Source: JAEUPI01 sp044222685 (GTDB lineage: Bacteria; Pseudomonadota; Gammaproteobacteria; Burkholderiales; Burkholderiaceae_C). Taken from it: 64,000 bases of DNA. Each line of letters opens with the position of its first letter. Position 1 is the first letter of the stretch. Location: positions 1-64,000 of the forward strand of contig JBGAMU010000011.1 in NCBI GenBank assembly GCA_044222685.1, given 5' to 3'. Positions 9,162 to 17,996 of this stretch are shown piece by piece. Made by a program: the position numbers and the translations under genes. The notes under the pieces are model-generated. The model was not told where the DNA came from. It saw nothing but the letters and a program-made list of their open reading frames with translations, and did not search any database.

Positions 9162-10529
9162 ATGCCCTCTATCGCCCGTTCGTCACCTCGCCGCGGCGCT
9201 CGCGGCCGCGTCCAGTTGTGGTTCGGTGGCCTGCTGTTGGCACTGCTGTCGGCCTGCGGCGGCGGCAGCGACAGCCTGACCTGCGACGTGCCGTCGCGAC
9301 AGGCCGGGCTGCGTGACTACTTCAACGACTGGTACTTCTGGTACGCGCTGAGCCCCTATCCGGCTCCGGGATCGTTGCCGACGCTCGACGCGTACTTCAA
9401 CGCCTTGCTCTACACCGGCACCGATCCGAACTTCCCGGCCGACCGCTGGAGCTTCCACCAGAGCACCGAGAGCTTTAACCGCTTCTTCGGTGATGGCCAG
9501 TCGCTCGGCTACGGCATCTTCGTGGCCGGGCTCGAGGTCGCCGGCGCTCCTGCACAGCCGCTGTTCGTGCGCTATGTCGAGCCGCTGTCGCCGGCCGCCG
9601 CTGCCGGCATCACCCGCGGCGACCGCATCGTCTCGATCAATGGCCGCACCGCGGCCGACCTGATCGCCGCCGACGACTTCTCGATTCTGTCGCCCGATGC
9701 CGCCGGCCAGCGCATCGCCGTGGTGCTGCTCAACGGCGCCGCGCAGCGCAGCGTCACCCTCGACGCGGCGATCTTCCCGCTGTCCCCGGTGCCGGCCACG
9801 CGCGTGATCACCACCACGGGCGGCCGCAAAATGGGCTACGTGGCCGTCAAGGACATGATCAGCCAGGCCGCGTCGCCGCTGGCGGCGGCGTTCCAGACCT
9901 TCGCGGCCCAGGGCGTCACCGAACTCGCGATCGACCTGCGCTACAACGGCGGCGGCCTGGTGTCGACCGGGCGCGACATCGCGTCGTACGTGAATGCAAC
10001 GCGGACCGCAGGGGCCACCTACGCCAGCCTGCTCTACAACGTGAAGCGCGCGGCCGACAACAACTCGACGTTCCTCTTCAGTGCACCAGCCAATGCGCTG
10101 GCGCTGACCCGGGTCTACGTGCTGCAGGGCGCGCGCACCTGCTCCGCGAGCGAGCAGGTGATCAATGCGCTGCGGCCGTTCGTGACGGTTGTGCCGATCG
10201 GCGACGTCACCTGCGGCAAGCCGGTCGGCTTCCTGCCCACCGACGACGGCTGCGGCGAGACCTACAACATCGTCAACTTCGAGACGGTGAATGCCAGCAA
10301 CGAAGGTCGCTACTTCGACGGCTTCGCGCCGGCCTGCACGGTGGCCGAGGACTTCACGCAACCGATGGGCGGCGACGCTGATCCGCTGCTGGCGACCGCT
10401 CGCAACCATGCCGACGGCATCACCTGCCCGCAGGCGGCGACGCCACAGCGCGAGCAATCGCTGGCGGCCAAGGTGCGACGTTGGGGCGCAAACCCCGAGG
10501 GCGAACGCGGCGCGATGATCCCGCGCTGA
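9162..10529 (+). CDS. S41 family peptidase lipoprotein (CtpA-like) with PDZ domain
   Basis: The 455-residue protein begins with a lipoprotein signal peptide whose lipobox LLSAC places the acylated cysteine at residue 32, so it is envelope-anchored. A PDZ-like segment (YVEPLSPAAAAGITRGDRI) precedes the S41 core, with the NGGG substrate motif (LRYNGGGLV) and the catalytic serine in TCSASEQ; the lysine in CGKPVG is the likely partner. S41 peptidases trim or degrade periplasmic proteins from C-termini. It diverges from valS across a 196-base gap and converges with guaC. Confidence 0.85.
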   Translation: MPSIARSSPRRGARGRVQLWFGGLLLALLSACGGGSDSLTCDVPSRQAGLRDYFNDWYFWYALSPYPAPGSLPTLDAYFNALLYTGTDPNFPADRWSFHQSTESFNRFFGDGQSLGYGIFVAGLEVAGAPAQPLFVRYVEPLSPAAAAGITRGDRIVSINGRTAADLIAADDFSILSPDAAGQRIAVVLLNGAAQRSVTLDAAIFPLSPVPATRVITTTGGRKMGYVAVKDMISQAASPLAAAFQTFAAQGVTELAIDLRYNGGGLVSTGRDIASYVNATRTAGATYASLLYNVKRAADNNSTFLFSAPANALALTRVYVLQGARTCSASEQVINALRPFVTVVPIGDVTCGKPVGFLPTDDGCGETYNIVNFETVNASNEGRYFDGFAPACTVAEDFTQPMGGDADPLLATARNHADGITCPQAATPQREQSLAAKVRRWGANPEGERGAMIPR

Positions 10530-10540
10530 ATGATGCCCGC

Positions 10541-10594
10541 GCTGCGGAGTACCGCAGCCACCCCGAGGGGGTCGCGCGGCCGCGTGGGAGCGAC
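10541..10594. terminator. two hairpins between convergent genes
   Basis: Two inverted repeats fill the gap between the convergent S41 peptidase gene and guaC. The first is GCTGCGG/CCGCAGC with a four-base loop (10541-10558). The second is GGGTCGC/GCGACCC enclosing GC-rich DNA (about 10567-10594). There is no T-tract, so factor-independent termination is uncertain. They may instead be a REP-like palindromic element. Confidence 0.4.
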
Positions 10595-10615
10595 CCGGCG
10601 CTGTCCGCGCGGCCG

Positions 10616-11593
10616 CTACATGAAAAGGTGCTCGCCGGCATTCTCGCCGCCGAGCACCACGTAGTTCACCTTGCGCAGGTCAGCCAGGGCGCGGCCGCCG
10701 GCGTAGGAGATCGAGCTCTGCACGTCCTCGCGCATCTCGCGCAGCGTGTCGGCCAGGCGCCCCTTGATCGGCTCGAGGATGCGCTTGCCCTCGACGTGCT
10801 TGTACTCGCCCTTGTTGAAGTCCGACGCCGAGCCGTAGTACTCCTTGTAGAGCTTGCCGTCGACCTCGACCGTCTGGCCCGGTGACTCCTCATGGCCGGC
10901 GAACAGCGAGCCGACCATCACCATGGCCGCGCCGAAACGCACGCTCTTGGCGATGTCGCCGTGGTGGCGGATGCCGCCGTCGGCGACGATCGGCTTGGTG
11001 GCGACACGGGCACACCACTTCAATGCGCTCAGTTGCCAGCCGCCGGTGCCGAAGCCGGTCTTCAGCCGCGTGATGCACACCTTGCCGGGCCCGATGCCGA
11101 CCTTGGTGGCGTCGGCGCCCCAGTTCTCCAGATCGATCACCGCCTCGGGCGTGCCCACGTTGCCGGCAATGACGAAGGCACTGGGCAGCCGCTGCTTGAT
11201 GTACTCGATGGTCTTGCGCACGCTGTCGGCATGGCCGTGTGCGATGTCGATCGTGATGTAGTCGGCGCCGATGCCCTCGGCCGCCAGCCGGTCGACTACC
11301 GCATGGTCCGCCGGCTTGACGCCGGCACTGATCGAGACGAACAGGCCCAGCTCGCGCATGCGGCGAGCGAACACCACGCTGTCGAGATCGAAGCGGTGCA
11401 TCACGTAGAAGTGGCCGCTGCCGGCCAGCATCTGGGCGATGCTCTCATCGATCACCGTGCGCATGTTGGCCGGCACGACGGGCAGCACGAAGCGGCGACC
11501 GCCGAATTCGACCGAGGGGTCGCACTCCGCACGGCTGTCGACGCGGCACTTGCGCGGCAGAAGCAGGATGTTGTCGTAGTCGAAGATTTCCAT
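10616..11593 (-). CDS. guaC: GMP reductase
   Basis: The 325-residue TIM-barrel enzyme reductively deaminates GMP to IMP with NADPH. The catalytic cysteine loop reads GPGKVCITR (Cys173), and the phosphate-binding segments ADGGIRHHGD and GSLFAGHEESPG are present. It has no CBS domains, which separates it from IMP dehydrogenase. The sequence resembles the GuaC2-type GMP reductases. The ATG at 11593 lies just after the terminator of the preceding operon, so the gene should have its own promoter or depend on weak readthrough. Confidence 0.9.
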   Translation of the reverse strand: MEIFDYDNILLLPRKCRVDSRAECDPSVEFGGRRFVLPVVPANMRTVIDESIAQMLAGSGHFYVMHRFDLDSVVFARRMRELGLFVSISAGVKPADHAVVDRLAAEGIGADYITIDIAHGHADSVRKTIEYIKQRLPSAFVIAGNVGTPEAVIDLENWGADATKVGIGPGKVCITRLKTGFGTGGWQLSALKWCARVATKPIVADGGIRHHGDIAKSVRFGAAMVMVGSLFAGHEESPGQTVEVDGKLYKEYYGSASDFNKGEYKHVEGKRILEPIKGRLADTLREMREDVQSSISYAGGRALADLRKVNYVVLGGENAGEHLFM

Positions 11594-11603
11594 GTCAGCG
11601 GAC

Positions 11604-11640
11604 AAAAAAAAACCGGCCCTGCGAAACGCAGGCCCGGTGG
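11604..11640 (-). terminator. rho-independent terminator of the cytochrome/ccm operon
   Basis: On the minus strand, a strong stem of ACCGGGCCTGCG paired with CGCAGGGCCGGT (loop TTT) is followed by an uninterrupted run of nine T residues. It sits 15 bases after the flavoprotein stop and just before guaC. This is the clearest terminator in the window, and it marks the end of the long minus-strand transcription unit. Confidence 0.9.
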
Positions 11641-11655
11641 CCGATTCTACGCCGA

Positions 11656-12945
11656 TCAGGCGCTGCCGTACTTGGTCTCGAAGGTGATGCCGATCTTCTT
11701 GAGCAGCGGCGTGGGCAGCAGTCCACCCGCGCAGACGATGACGGCATCGTTGCGCAGCTTCTGCGTGCCGGCCTTGGTCTTCAAGGTCACCGTGTCCTGC
11801 TCGATCGAGGCCACGGTCGACTCCAGCAGCACCTTGACGCGCCCATCGCGCTGAGCCTGCTCGAGCTGCTGGCGGTTCTTCTGCTTCACGCGCGAGAAGG
11901 CCTCGCTGCGGTACGACAGCGTGACCTCGGTGTCGCGTTCCTCGCCGAGGGCGATCGCCGCCTCTAGCGCGCTGTCGCCGCCGCCGACCACCAGCACGGC
12001 CTTGCCGCTGTACTGGCTCGCATCGATCAGCCGGTAGACCACCTTGGGCGACTCCTCGCCCGGCACCTCCAGCTTGCGCGGGCTGCCGCGCCGGCCCATC
12101 GTCAGCAGCACGCTGCGGGTCCGGTAGGCGCCGGTGTTGGTGCGCACGATGAAGCCGTCGCCGTCTCGCTCGACCGCCTCCATGCACTCGCGAAACGCGA
12201 TCTGCAGGTTCGTGCGCTTGACCACCTTGAGCCAGAAGTCGAGCAGCTTCTCCTTCTGCACTTCACCGAAGCGCACCTTGCCGATCAGCGCGAGCCGCAC
12301 CGGCGCCGTCATCGCGACCTTGTTGCGCGGGTAGTGGAACACTGCCCCGCCAAGCGATGCCTCCTGTTCGAGCAGCTTGTAGCGCAGCTTGTGCTCGATC
12401 GACGACAGGCCCGCCGACAGCCCTGCCGGCCCGCAACCGACGATGACGACGTCGTAGTCGTGCCGGCCGCCCTTGCGCTTGCGGATGACCTCGATCGCCT
12501 GCCGGCCCTGTTCGGCCGCCTTGCGGATCAGCCCCATGCCGCCCAGTTCGCCGGCGATGAAGATGCCGGGCACATTGCTCTCGAACTGCGGCGAGACGTC
12601 CGGGATGTCGATGCCGCGCGCCTCGGTGCCGAAGACCAGCTTGATGGCGTCGACCGGGCAGGCGTTGTGGCAGGCGCCGTGGCCGATGCAGGCCGCACCG
12701 TTGATCAGCACGGCCTTGCCCTTGACGATGCCGAGCGCGCCCTCCGGGCAGGCGGTGACGCACGAACTGGACCCCAGGCAGCGCAACGGGTCGATCACCG
12801 GGTGCAGCGACGGTGGCTCGACGAGGCCGGCCTGCACCGCCTCCTTCAACTGCTGCTCGTGCTCGCGCTGGATGCGCCGCTGGCGGCGCAGGTACAGCGC
12901 CCACAGTGCGATCAGGACGGCGGCATAGAGGGCCAGATACCCCAT
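11656..12945 (-). CDS. FAD-dependent NAD(P) oxidoreductase with N-terminal membrane segment and ferredoxin-like domain
   Basis: The 429-residue protein starts with one membrane helix (about 1-20). Two ferredoxin-like motifs follow, CLGSSSCVTACP and CIGHGACHNACP (about 55-95), then a thioredoxin-reductase-like flavoprotein part with two Rossmann motifs (VGCGPAGLSAG and VGGGDSALEAA). In both Fe-S motifs the second cysteine of CxxCxxCxxxCP is replaced (Ser, His), which I believe is a feature of this subfamily rather than damage. It lies 28 bases after ccmI and just before the terminator, so it is probably the last gene of the operon. A role in supplying electrons to membrane cytochromes is inference. 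Confidence 0.82.
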   Translation of the reverse strand: MGYLALYAAVLIALWALYLRRQRRIQREHEQQLKEAVQAGLVEPPSLHPVIDPLRCLGSSSCVTACPEGALGIVKGKAVLINGAACIGHGACHNACPVDAIKLVFGTEARGIDIPDVSPQFESNVPGIFIAGELGGMGLIRKAAEQGRQAIEVIRKRKGGRHDYDVVIVGCGPAGLSAGLSSIEHKLRYKLLEQEASLGGAVFHYPRNKVAMTAPVRLALIGKVRFGEVQKEKLLDFWLKVVKRTNLQIAFRECMEAVERDGDGFIVRTNTGAYRTRSVLLTMGRRGSPRKLEVPGEESPKVVYRLIDASQYSGKAVLVVGGGDSALEAAIALGEERDTEVTLSYRSEAFSRVKQKNRQQLEQAQRDGRVKVLLESTVASIEQDTVTLKTKAGTQKLRNDAVIVCAGGLLPTPLLKKIGITFETKYGSA

Positions 12946-12973
12946 GGGCTCGACGGGCGCGGCGTCGGACCGC

Positions 12974-14284
12974 TCAGGGGCCGACGACCTCGGAGATCTC
13001 GATCTTCAGGCCGCGCGCGCCGGGCGCCACCGGCGCCGACAGGCCCTGCAGGTCGCCAGGCTGGGCGGTCGCGTCGCCGCGCTTGCTGACGCGCGCGCCG
13101 ACGATGACACGCTGCGCCGACGACAGCTTGGCCGTCGGCGACATGGCCATGCTGTCGTCGAGCTTGAAGGTCAGTGGCAGGTCCTTGACCTGCTTGCGCA
13201 GGATGGCCAGCGGCATGCGCGGGCCTTCGGCCGGGCGGGCGAAGACGAACACGGTGTCCTCCGGCGAGGCCTTGCCGGCGATCGAGGCAGCCAGCGTCAC
13301 CGTGCCGCTGACCGACGGGCCACCGCCGGCGACGGGCCGCTCGGCCGGCGCGGGCGCCGGAGCGGGCGCCGGAGCGGGCGGCGTGGCAGGCGAGGGCTGC
13401 GCCGCGGCCGCGCCGCCGGTCTGGTTGGCCGCCATCATCTGCCGGGCCTCATCGATGCCGCCCTGGATCTGCTGCACGAACGGGCTGTTGGGGTCGACCG
13501 ACTTCATCTTCTCCCAGTGGCGCAGCGCGCCCGCGAAGTCGCGGCGATAGAAGGCGGCCGTGCCGGCGAGCGACAAGGCTTTCAGGTTGTTCGGATCGAC
13601 CCGCAGCGCCTGGTCGATCAGCCGACTCGGCTCGCCCTCGAGGCTGCGGCCGTTGACGACCGCCAGCGCATCGGCATAGTCGGCAATCAGCACCGCATCG
13701 TTCGGGCGCAAGGCCATCGCCTGCTTGAAGGCCGGCACCGCCTTGTCGTGCTTGCCGAGCACGGCATACGAGCGACCGAGCATGCCCCAGCCTTCGGCGT
13801 CGTCGGGCTTCTCCTGCAGACGCGCCGCGAGCTTCTCGGTCATGCCCTCGATCTGCTCCATCGTCACCGAGTGGCCGGCGCCGTCACCACCGCCGGCCGG
13901 CCGGGCGGCCGCGGCAACCGCGGCCGGATCGAGCGCGATGGGGGTGCCGAGCGTGACGTAGCCGACCGCCGCGACGGTGCACACAAAGACCGCCAGGCCG
14001 CCGATGAACGCCTTCGGGGCGCCGGGTCGCGGCGGCGCCGCCGGCGCTGCCGACAACGCGGCGCCGAGCTGTCGCTCGACCTTGGCCCGGGCCTCGGCGT
14101 GCTGGCTGTCGTTGAGCGCGCCGCTGGAGTGCAGCGCGTCGAGTTGCTGCAGCTGCTGGCGTGCCTGCGCCGCCGCGTCGGCGGTGGCCGCACCGGCCGC
14201 CGATGCGGGTCGCCATAGCGGCCGCGTCAGGATGGCGAGCGCCACCAGCGCCAGCAGCACCGCGCCGATCAGAAAGCCCGTCAT
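12974..14284 (-). CDS. ccmI: cytochrome c maturation protein CcmI (TPR chaperone)
   Basis: The 436-residue protein has an N-terminal membrane helix (1-20), a cytoplasmic loop with a leucine-rich coiled segment, a second helix (about 92-115) and a periplasmic TPR domain (about 145-290). A Pro/Ala linker leads to a C-terminal beta-rich domain. CcmI holds apocytochrome c and hands it to the CcmF-CcmH heme-ligation complex. The start overlaps the ccmH stop as ATGA, so translation is probably coupled. Confidence 0.9.
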   Translation of the reverse strand: MTGFLIGAVLLALVALAILTRPLWRPASAAGAATADAAAQARQQLQQLDALHSSGALNDSQHAEARAKVERQLGAALSAAPAAPPRPGAPKAFIGGLAVFVCTVAAVGYVTLGTPIALDPAAVAAAARPAGGGDGAGHSVTMEQIEGMTEKLAARLQEKPDDAEGWGMLGRSYAVLGKHDKAVPAFKQAMALRPNDAVLIADYADALAVVNGRSLEGEPSRLIDQALRVDPNNLKALSLAGTAAFYRRDFAGALRHWEKMKSVDPNSPFVQQIQGGIDEARQMMAANQTGGAAAAQPSPATPPAPAPAPAPAPAERPVAGGGPSVSGTVTLAASIAGKASPEDTVFVFARPAEGPRMPLAILRKQVKDLPLTFKLDDSMAMSPTAKLSSAQRVIVGARVSKRGDATAQPGDLQGLSAPVAPGARGLKIEISEVVGP

Positions 14285-14775
14285 CGCGTCACCTCGCTGC
14301 CAGCCGCCGGCGGCACCGGCGAACCGTCGCGCGCCTCATCCTCATCGGGCTCGAACAGCTCGGGCGCCATGCGCGTGCGCCGTCGCAACACGATCGCCAG
14401 CACCGTCAGGCCGATGAGCAGCAGGACGATCGGGCCGATCCACAGCACGGCGGTCGTGGCATTGAACGGCGGACGGTAACGCACGAAGTCGCCGTAGCGG
14501 TCGGTCATGTACTGCACCACTTGGTCGTCGCTGGCACCGCGCTTGAGCTGATCGCGCACCTCGCGGCGCAGGTCTTCCGCCAGCCCCGAATGCGAGTCGG
14601 CGATGGTCTGGTTCTGGCACACCAGGCAGCGCAGCTCGGCGGCGATGCGCAGCATGCGCGCCTCGAGCACCGGGTCGGCCGACGCGGGCTCGGCTTCCTT
14701 GGCGCAAACCGGCCCGATCGCGATGGCCGCACACAGAAGTAGCGCGCGCGAAGCCGCACGCAGCCAAGTGGCCAC
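14281..14775 (-). CDS. ccmH: cytochrome c maturation protein CcmH
   Basis: The ~164-residue protein has a signal peptide, the redox motif LRCLVCQNQ (Cys50, Cys53) in the short helical domain, and a C-terminal membrane helix followed by an acidic cytoplasmic tail. CcmH reduces the CxxCH cysteines of apocytochrome c during heme ligation. The GTG at 14775 is chosen from the signal peptide position; its ribosome site is weak. It is separated from ccmG by 74 bases of palindromic DNA, unlike most other junctions of this operon. Confidence 0.9.
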   Translation of the reverse strand: MATWLRAASRALLLCAAIAIGPVCAKEAEPASADPVLEARMLRIAAELRCLVCQNQTIADSHSGLAEDLRREVRDQLKRGASDDQVVQYMTDRYGDFVRYRPPFNATTAVLWIGPIVLLLIGLTVLAIVLRRRTRMAPELFEPDEDEARDGSPVPPAAGSEVTR

Positions 14776-14782
14776 CGCGGAG

Positions 14783-14840
14783 CCGGCTTCGCCGGTCCGC
14801 TGGTGGCGCCCCCTCGAGGGGGCGGCGCCGAAGGCGCATC
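14783..14840. repeat. palindromic REP-like element between ccmG and ccmH
   Basis: Two strong palindromes lie side by side: CCGGCTTCGCCGG (about 14782-14794) and a longer GC-rich arm centred on CCCCCTCGAGGGGG (about 14809-14822) with GGCGCC on both sides. Such elements are common between genes in this bacterial group. Here it interrupts an otherwise tightly overlapping operon and could act as an mRNA stability or translation-modulating hairpin. Confidence 0.55.
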
Positions 14841-14849
14841 GGGGGTAGG

Positions 14850-15377
14850 TCAAGACAATTCTTTCAGAAGCGGCTTGATGCGCGTCTCGATGATGGCCGG
14901 CGTGACCGGACCGATCTGCTTGAAGCGGATCACGCCTTGCTTGTCGATGATGAAGGTCTCGGGCACACCGTAGACGCCGAAATCGATGCCGACGCGGCCG
15001 TCCTGGTCGAACAGCGACATGTCGTACGGGTCGCCGAAGCGCGACAGCCAGCCCAGGCCGTCGGGCCGCGAGTCCTTGTAGTTGAGGCCGACGATCGGCA
15101 TCGCCTTGGTGCGGGCGAAGGCCACCAGATGCGGGTGCTCGTCGCGGCAGGCGGCGCACCACGAGGCCCACACGTTAAGCATCCACACCTTGCCGAGCAT
15201 GTCCTCGCGGCGCACGGTCCTGGCGGCATCGTCCAGCCGCGTCAGCGTGAAGCCGGGGGCAGGCTTGCCGATCAGCGGCGAGGGAACCTCGCGCGGGTCG
15301 AGCTTCAGGCCCGCCGCCAGGAAACCCACCAAGATGAAGAACACCGCCAGCGGCAGGATGAATTTCAGACTCTTCAT
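14850..15377 (-). CDS. ccmG: thiol:disulfide interchange protein CcmG/DsbE
   Basis: The 175-residue membrane-anchored periplasmic thioredoxin-like protein has an N-terminal helix (about 5-24), the active site WCAAC (Cys74, Cys77) and the GVPETF cis-proline loop typical of CcmG. It keeps apocytochrome heme-binding cysteines reduced. The start overlaps the ccmF stop (ATGA). Confidence 0.95.
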   Translation of the reverse strand: MKSLKFILPLAVFFILVGFLAAGLKLDPREVPSPLIGKPAPGFTLTRLDDAARTVRREDMLGKVWMLNVWASWCAACRDEHPHLVAFARTKAMPIVGLNYKDSRPDGLGWLSRFGDPYDMSLFDQDGRVGIDFGVYGVPETFIIDKQGVIRFKQIGPVTPAIIETRIKPLLKELS

Positions 15378-17362
15378 GGTGCGGCACCCGCTGTGGTGGC
15401 GGGCGCGGCCGCCCGCTCGCGGCTGGTCGCCCGGTAGCGCCGGTCCGACGCGGCGAGCGCGCCACCCAGCGCCATCAGCAGGCAGCCGCCCCAGATCCAG
15501 TCGACGAACGGTTTGTAGTACACCCGCACGATCCAGGCGTTGCCGCCCACCGGCTCGCCGAGCGACACATAGAGGTCGCGCGTGAAGCCGGTATTGATGG
15601 CGGCTTCGGTCATCGGGTTCTGCTGCACGCGGTAGATGCGCTTCTCGGGGCGCATCGTCGCCACCGCCTTGCCATTGCGGGTGACTTCGATCAGGCCCTG
15701 CGCGCCGCCGTAGTTGGGGCCCTGGATCTCGCGCACGCCGCGATAGGTGAACACGTAGCCGGCGAGCTCGGTGGTGTCGCCCACGTCCATCTTGAGATCA
15801 CGCTCGATCTCGTAGGTCTTGACCATGCTGACGCCGAAGGCGAAGGCGGCGACGCCCAGATGCGCGACCATCATGCCGATCATCGTGCGCGGCAGCAGAC
15901 GTGCACGCGCCAGTACACCGGCGCCGCCGGCGATGCCGGTGGGCTTGATGCGTTCCCACACGTCGGTGGCGATCGCGAGCACGATCCACCAGCTCATCAG
16001 GAAACCGAGCGTGGCTATCGCCGTGATGCGACCCATCACCCAGCCGGTGGCAAAGGCGGCGACCACCGCGACCACGCCGGCCCAGCGCAGACGGCGCGCA
16101 AGGTCGGGCAGCGCGGCCTGGCGCCAGCGCGCCAGCGGGGCGATCGCCATCAGGAACACCACCGGCGCCATGATCGGCACGAACACCGATTCGAAGTACG
16201 GCGGGCCGACGGAGATCTTGCCCAGGCCGAGCGCGTCGAGCACCAGCGGGTACAGCGTGCCGAGCAGCACGGTGGCCATCGCGACCACCAGCATCACGTT
16301 GTTGCCGAGCAGCATCGACTCGCGCGAGACGAGCTCGAAGCGCGCACCGAGACCGACCTTGGGTGCCCGCCAGGCATACAGCGACAGCGAACCGCCGATC
16401 ACCACCACCAGGAAGGCGAGGATGAACAGGCCGCGCTCGGGGTCGGTGGCGAACGCATGCACCGACGACAGCACGCCCGAGCGGACCAAGAAGGTGCCGA
16501 GCAGCGACAGCGAGAAGGCCATGATCGCCAACAGCACCGTCCACGACTTGAACGCACCGCGTTTCTCGGTCACGGCCAGCGAGTGGATCAGCGCGGTGCC
16601 GACGAGCCACGGCATGAACGAGGCGTTCTCCACCGGGTCCCAGAACCACCAGCCGCCCCAGCCGAGCTCGTAGTACGCCCACCAGCTGCCGAGCGCGATG
16701 CCGATCGTGAGGAAGATCCAGGCCGCGGTGGTCCACGGCCGCGTCCAGCGCGCCCAGGTGGCGTCGAGGTTGCCGCCGATCAGCGCGGCGATGGCGAATG
16801 CGAAGGCGACCGAGAAGCCGACATAACCCATGTAGAGCATCGGCGGATGGATCACCATGCCCGGGTCCTGCAGCAGCGGGTTCAGGTCGCGCCCGTCGGG
16901 CGCCGCCGGCAGCAGCCGCTCGAACGGATTCGACGTGAGCAGCATGAACAGCAGGAAGCCCACGCTGACGAGTCCCATCACCGCCAGGATGCGCGCGACC
17001 ACCGGGGCCGGCAGATGGCGGCTGAACTGCGCAACCGCCAGCATCCACAGGTTCAGCATCAGCAGCCACAGCAGCAACGAGCCCTCATGGCCACCCCAGA
17101 CGCCGGCGATGCGATAGGCCACCGGCAGTGCGGAGTTGGAGTTCGAGGCGACGTACAGCACCGAGAAGTCGTTGTAGATGAACGCATACGTCAGGCAGCC
17201 GAAGGCAAAGATCACCAGCAGGCACTGCGTCTGCGCGGCCGGACGGGCGAGCGACATCCAGTCATGGCGGCCCTGTGCGGCGCCGGCGATCGGCAGCGTG
17301 CCCTGCACGCAGGCGATCGCGAGCGCCAGCAGCAGCGCGACCTGGCCCAGTTCGGGGATCAT
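15374..17362 (-). CDS. ccmF: heme lyase subunit CcmF
   Basis: The 662-residue polytopic protein has many hydrophobic segments. The tryptophan-rich WWD heme-handling domain reads GWGGWWFWDPVEN near residue 235, and conserved histidines are present in GVWGGHEGS and ALIHSLAV. CcmF with CcmH ligates heme to CxxCH motifs in the periplasm. Length is normal. It overlaps ccmE upstream and ccmG downstream by four bases each. Confidence 0.97.
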   Translation of the reverse strand: MIPELGQVALLLALAIACVQGTLPIAGAAQGRHDWMSLARPAAQTQCLLVIFAFGCLTYAFIYNDFSVLYVASNSNSALPVAYRIAGVWGGHEGSLLLWLLMLNLWMLAVAQFSRHLPAPVVARILAVMGLVSVGFLLFMLLTSNPFERLLPAAPDGRDLNPLLQDPGMVIHPPMLYMGYVGFSVAFAFAIAALIGGNLDATWARWTRPWTTAAWIFLTIGIALGSWWAYYELGWGGWWFWDPVENASFMPWLVGTALIHSLAVTEKRGAFKSWTVLLAIMAFSLSLLGTFLVRSGVLSSVHAFATDPERGLFILAFLVVVIGGSLSLYAWRAPKVGLGARFELVSRESMLLGNNVMLVVAMATVLLGTLYPLVLDALGLGKISVGPPYFESVFVPIMAPVVFLMAIAPLARWRQAALPDLARRLRWAGVVAVVAAFATGWVMGRITAIATLGFLMSWWIVLAIATDVWERIKPTGIAGGAGVLARARLLPRTMIGMMVAHLGVAAFAFGVSMVKTYEIERDLKMDVGDTTELAGYVFTYRGVREIQGPNYGGAQGLIEVTRNGKAVATMRPEKRIYRVQQNPMTEAAINTGFTRDLYVSLGEPVGGNAWIVRVYYKPFVDWIWGGCLLMALGGALAASDRRYRATSRERAAAPATTAGAAP

Positions 17363-17823
17363 GGCTTGCCTCCGGTGGCGGCGTTGGAGGTCATGTTGCC
17401 GCCGGACTGCTGCGCGCGCTTGAGCGCCTCGCCGGCTTCGGGCGGCATGTAGTTCTCGTCGTGCTTGGCCAGCACCTCGCGGGCGACGAAGGTACCGTCG
17501 TCGCGCAGCTGGCCTTGGGCGACGACGCCTTTGCCTTCCTTGAACAGGTCGGGCAGGATGCCCTGGTACTGCACCGGAATCGTCTGCGCGGTGTCGGTCA
17601 CGGCGAACTGCACCACGGTGCCGTCGCGTTTGACGCTGCCTTCCTTGACCAGGCCACCCAGGCGGAACGTGCGGCTCACCGGCGCCTCCTTGGCCACGAT
17701 CTGCGACGGCGAATAGAAGAACACCAGGTTGCTCTGGAACGCGTTCAGCACCAGGCCCACCGCCACGCCGACGGCGCAGACGATGCCGCCGATGATGGCC
17801 AGACGCTTGTGACGTGGTTTCAT
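17359..17823 (-). CDS. ccmE: heme chaperone CcmE
   Basis: The 154-residue protein has an N-terminal membrane anchor (about 8-28) and a periplasmic OB-fold. The covalent heme-binding histidine lies in LAKHDENYMP (His121, with Tyr125 nearby). It receives heme from CcmC and passes it to CcmF. The ATG at 17823 overlaps the ccmD stop (ATGA), with GGAGG upstream. Confidence 0.95.
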   Translation of the reverse strand: MKPRHKRLAIIGGIVCAVGVAVGLVLNAFQSNLVFFYSPSQIVAKEAPVSRTFRLGGLVKEGSVKRDGTVVQFAVTDTAQTIPVQYQGILPDLFKEGKGVVAQGQLRDDGTFVAREVLAKHDENYMPPEAGEALKRAQQSGGNMTSNAATGGKP

Positions 17824-17996
17824 GAAGAAGCCTCCTGAGATGCGGGATCGGCGGCCGCGCGCAAGGCCTGGCGCCGGTGGCGCGCGACGAGCCACGGTTC
17901 GGCGAACATCAGCGCGGCGGTGACGACGTAGGAGCCCCACACGTACAGGCCGTAGCCGCGCATCGAGAAGAAGTCGGACCAGCTCGACCAGTTCAT
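17820..17996 (-). CDS. ccmD: heme exporter protein CcmD (small)
   Basis: The 58-residue protein has one membrane helix (YGLYVWGSYVVTAALMFAEP) followed by a basic tail (RHRRQ), the standard CcmD layout. It stabilises the CcmABC-CcmE heme-release complex. The start at 17996 is preferred because AAGGAG lies five bases upstream; a second ATG at 17999 is possible. It overlaps the ccmC stop and the ccmE start, so its place in the series fixes its identity. Confidence 0.88.
   Translation of the reverse strand: MNWSSWSDFFSMRGYGLYVWGSYVVTAALMFAEPWLVARHRRQALRAAADPASQEASS

Noticed and set aside
15170..15182. TTAAG inside ccmG
   Set aside because: It is a single copy inside coding sequence without a partner at 11 bases.
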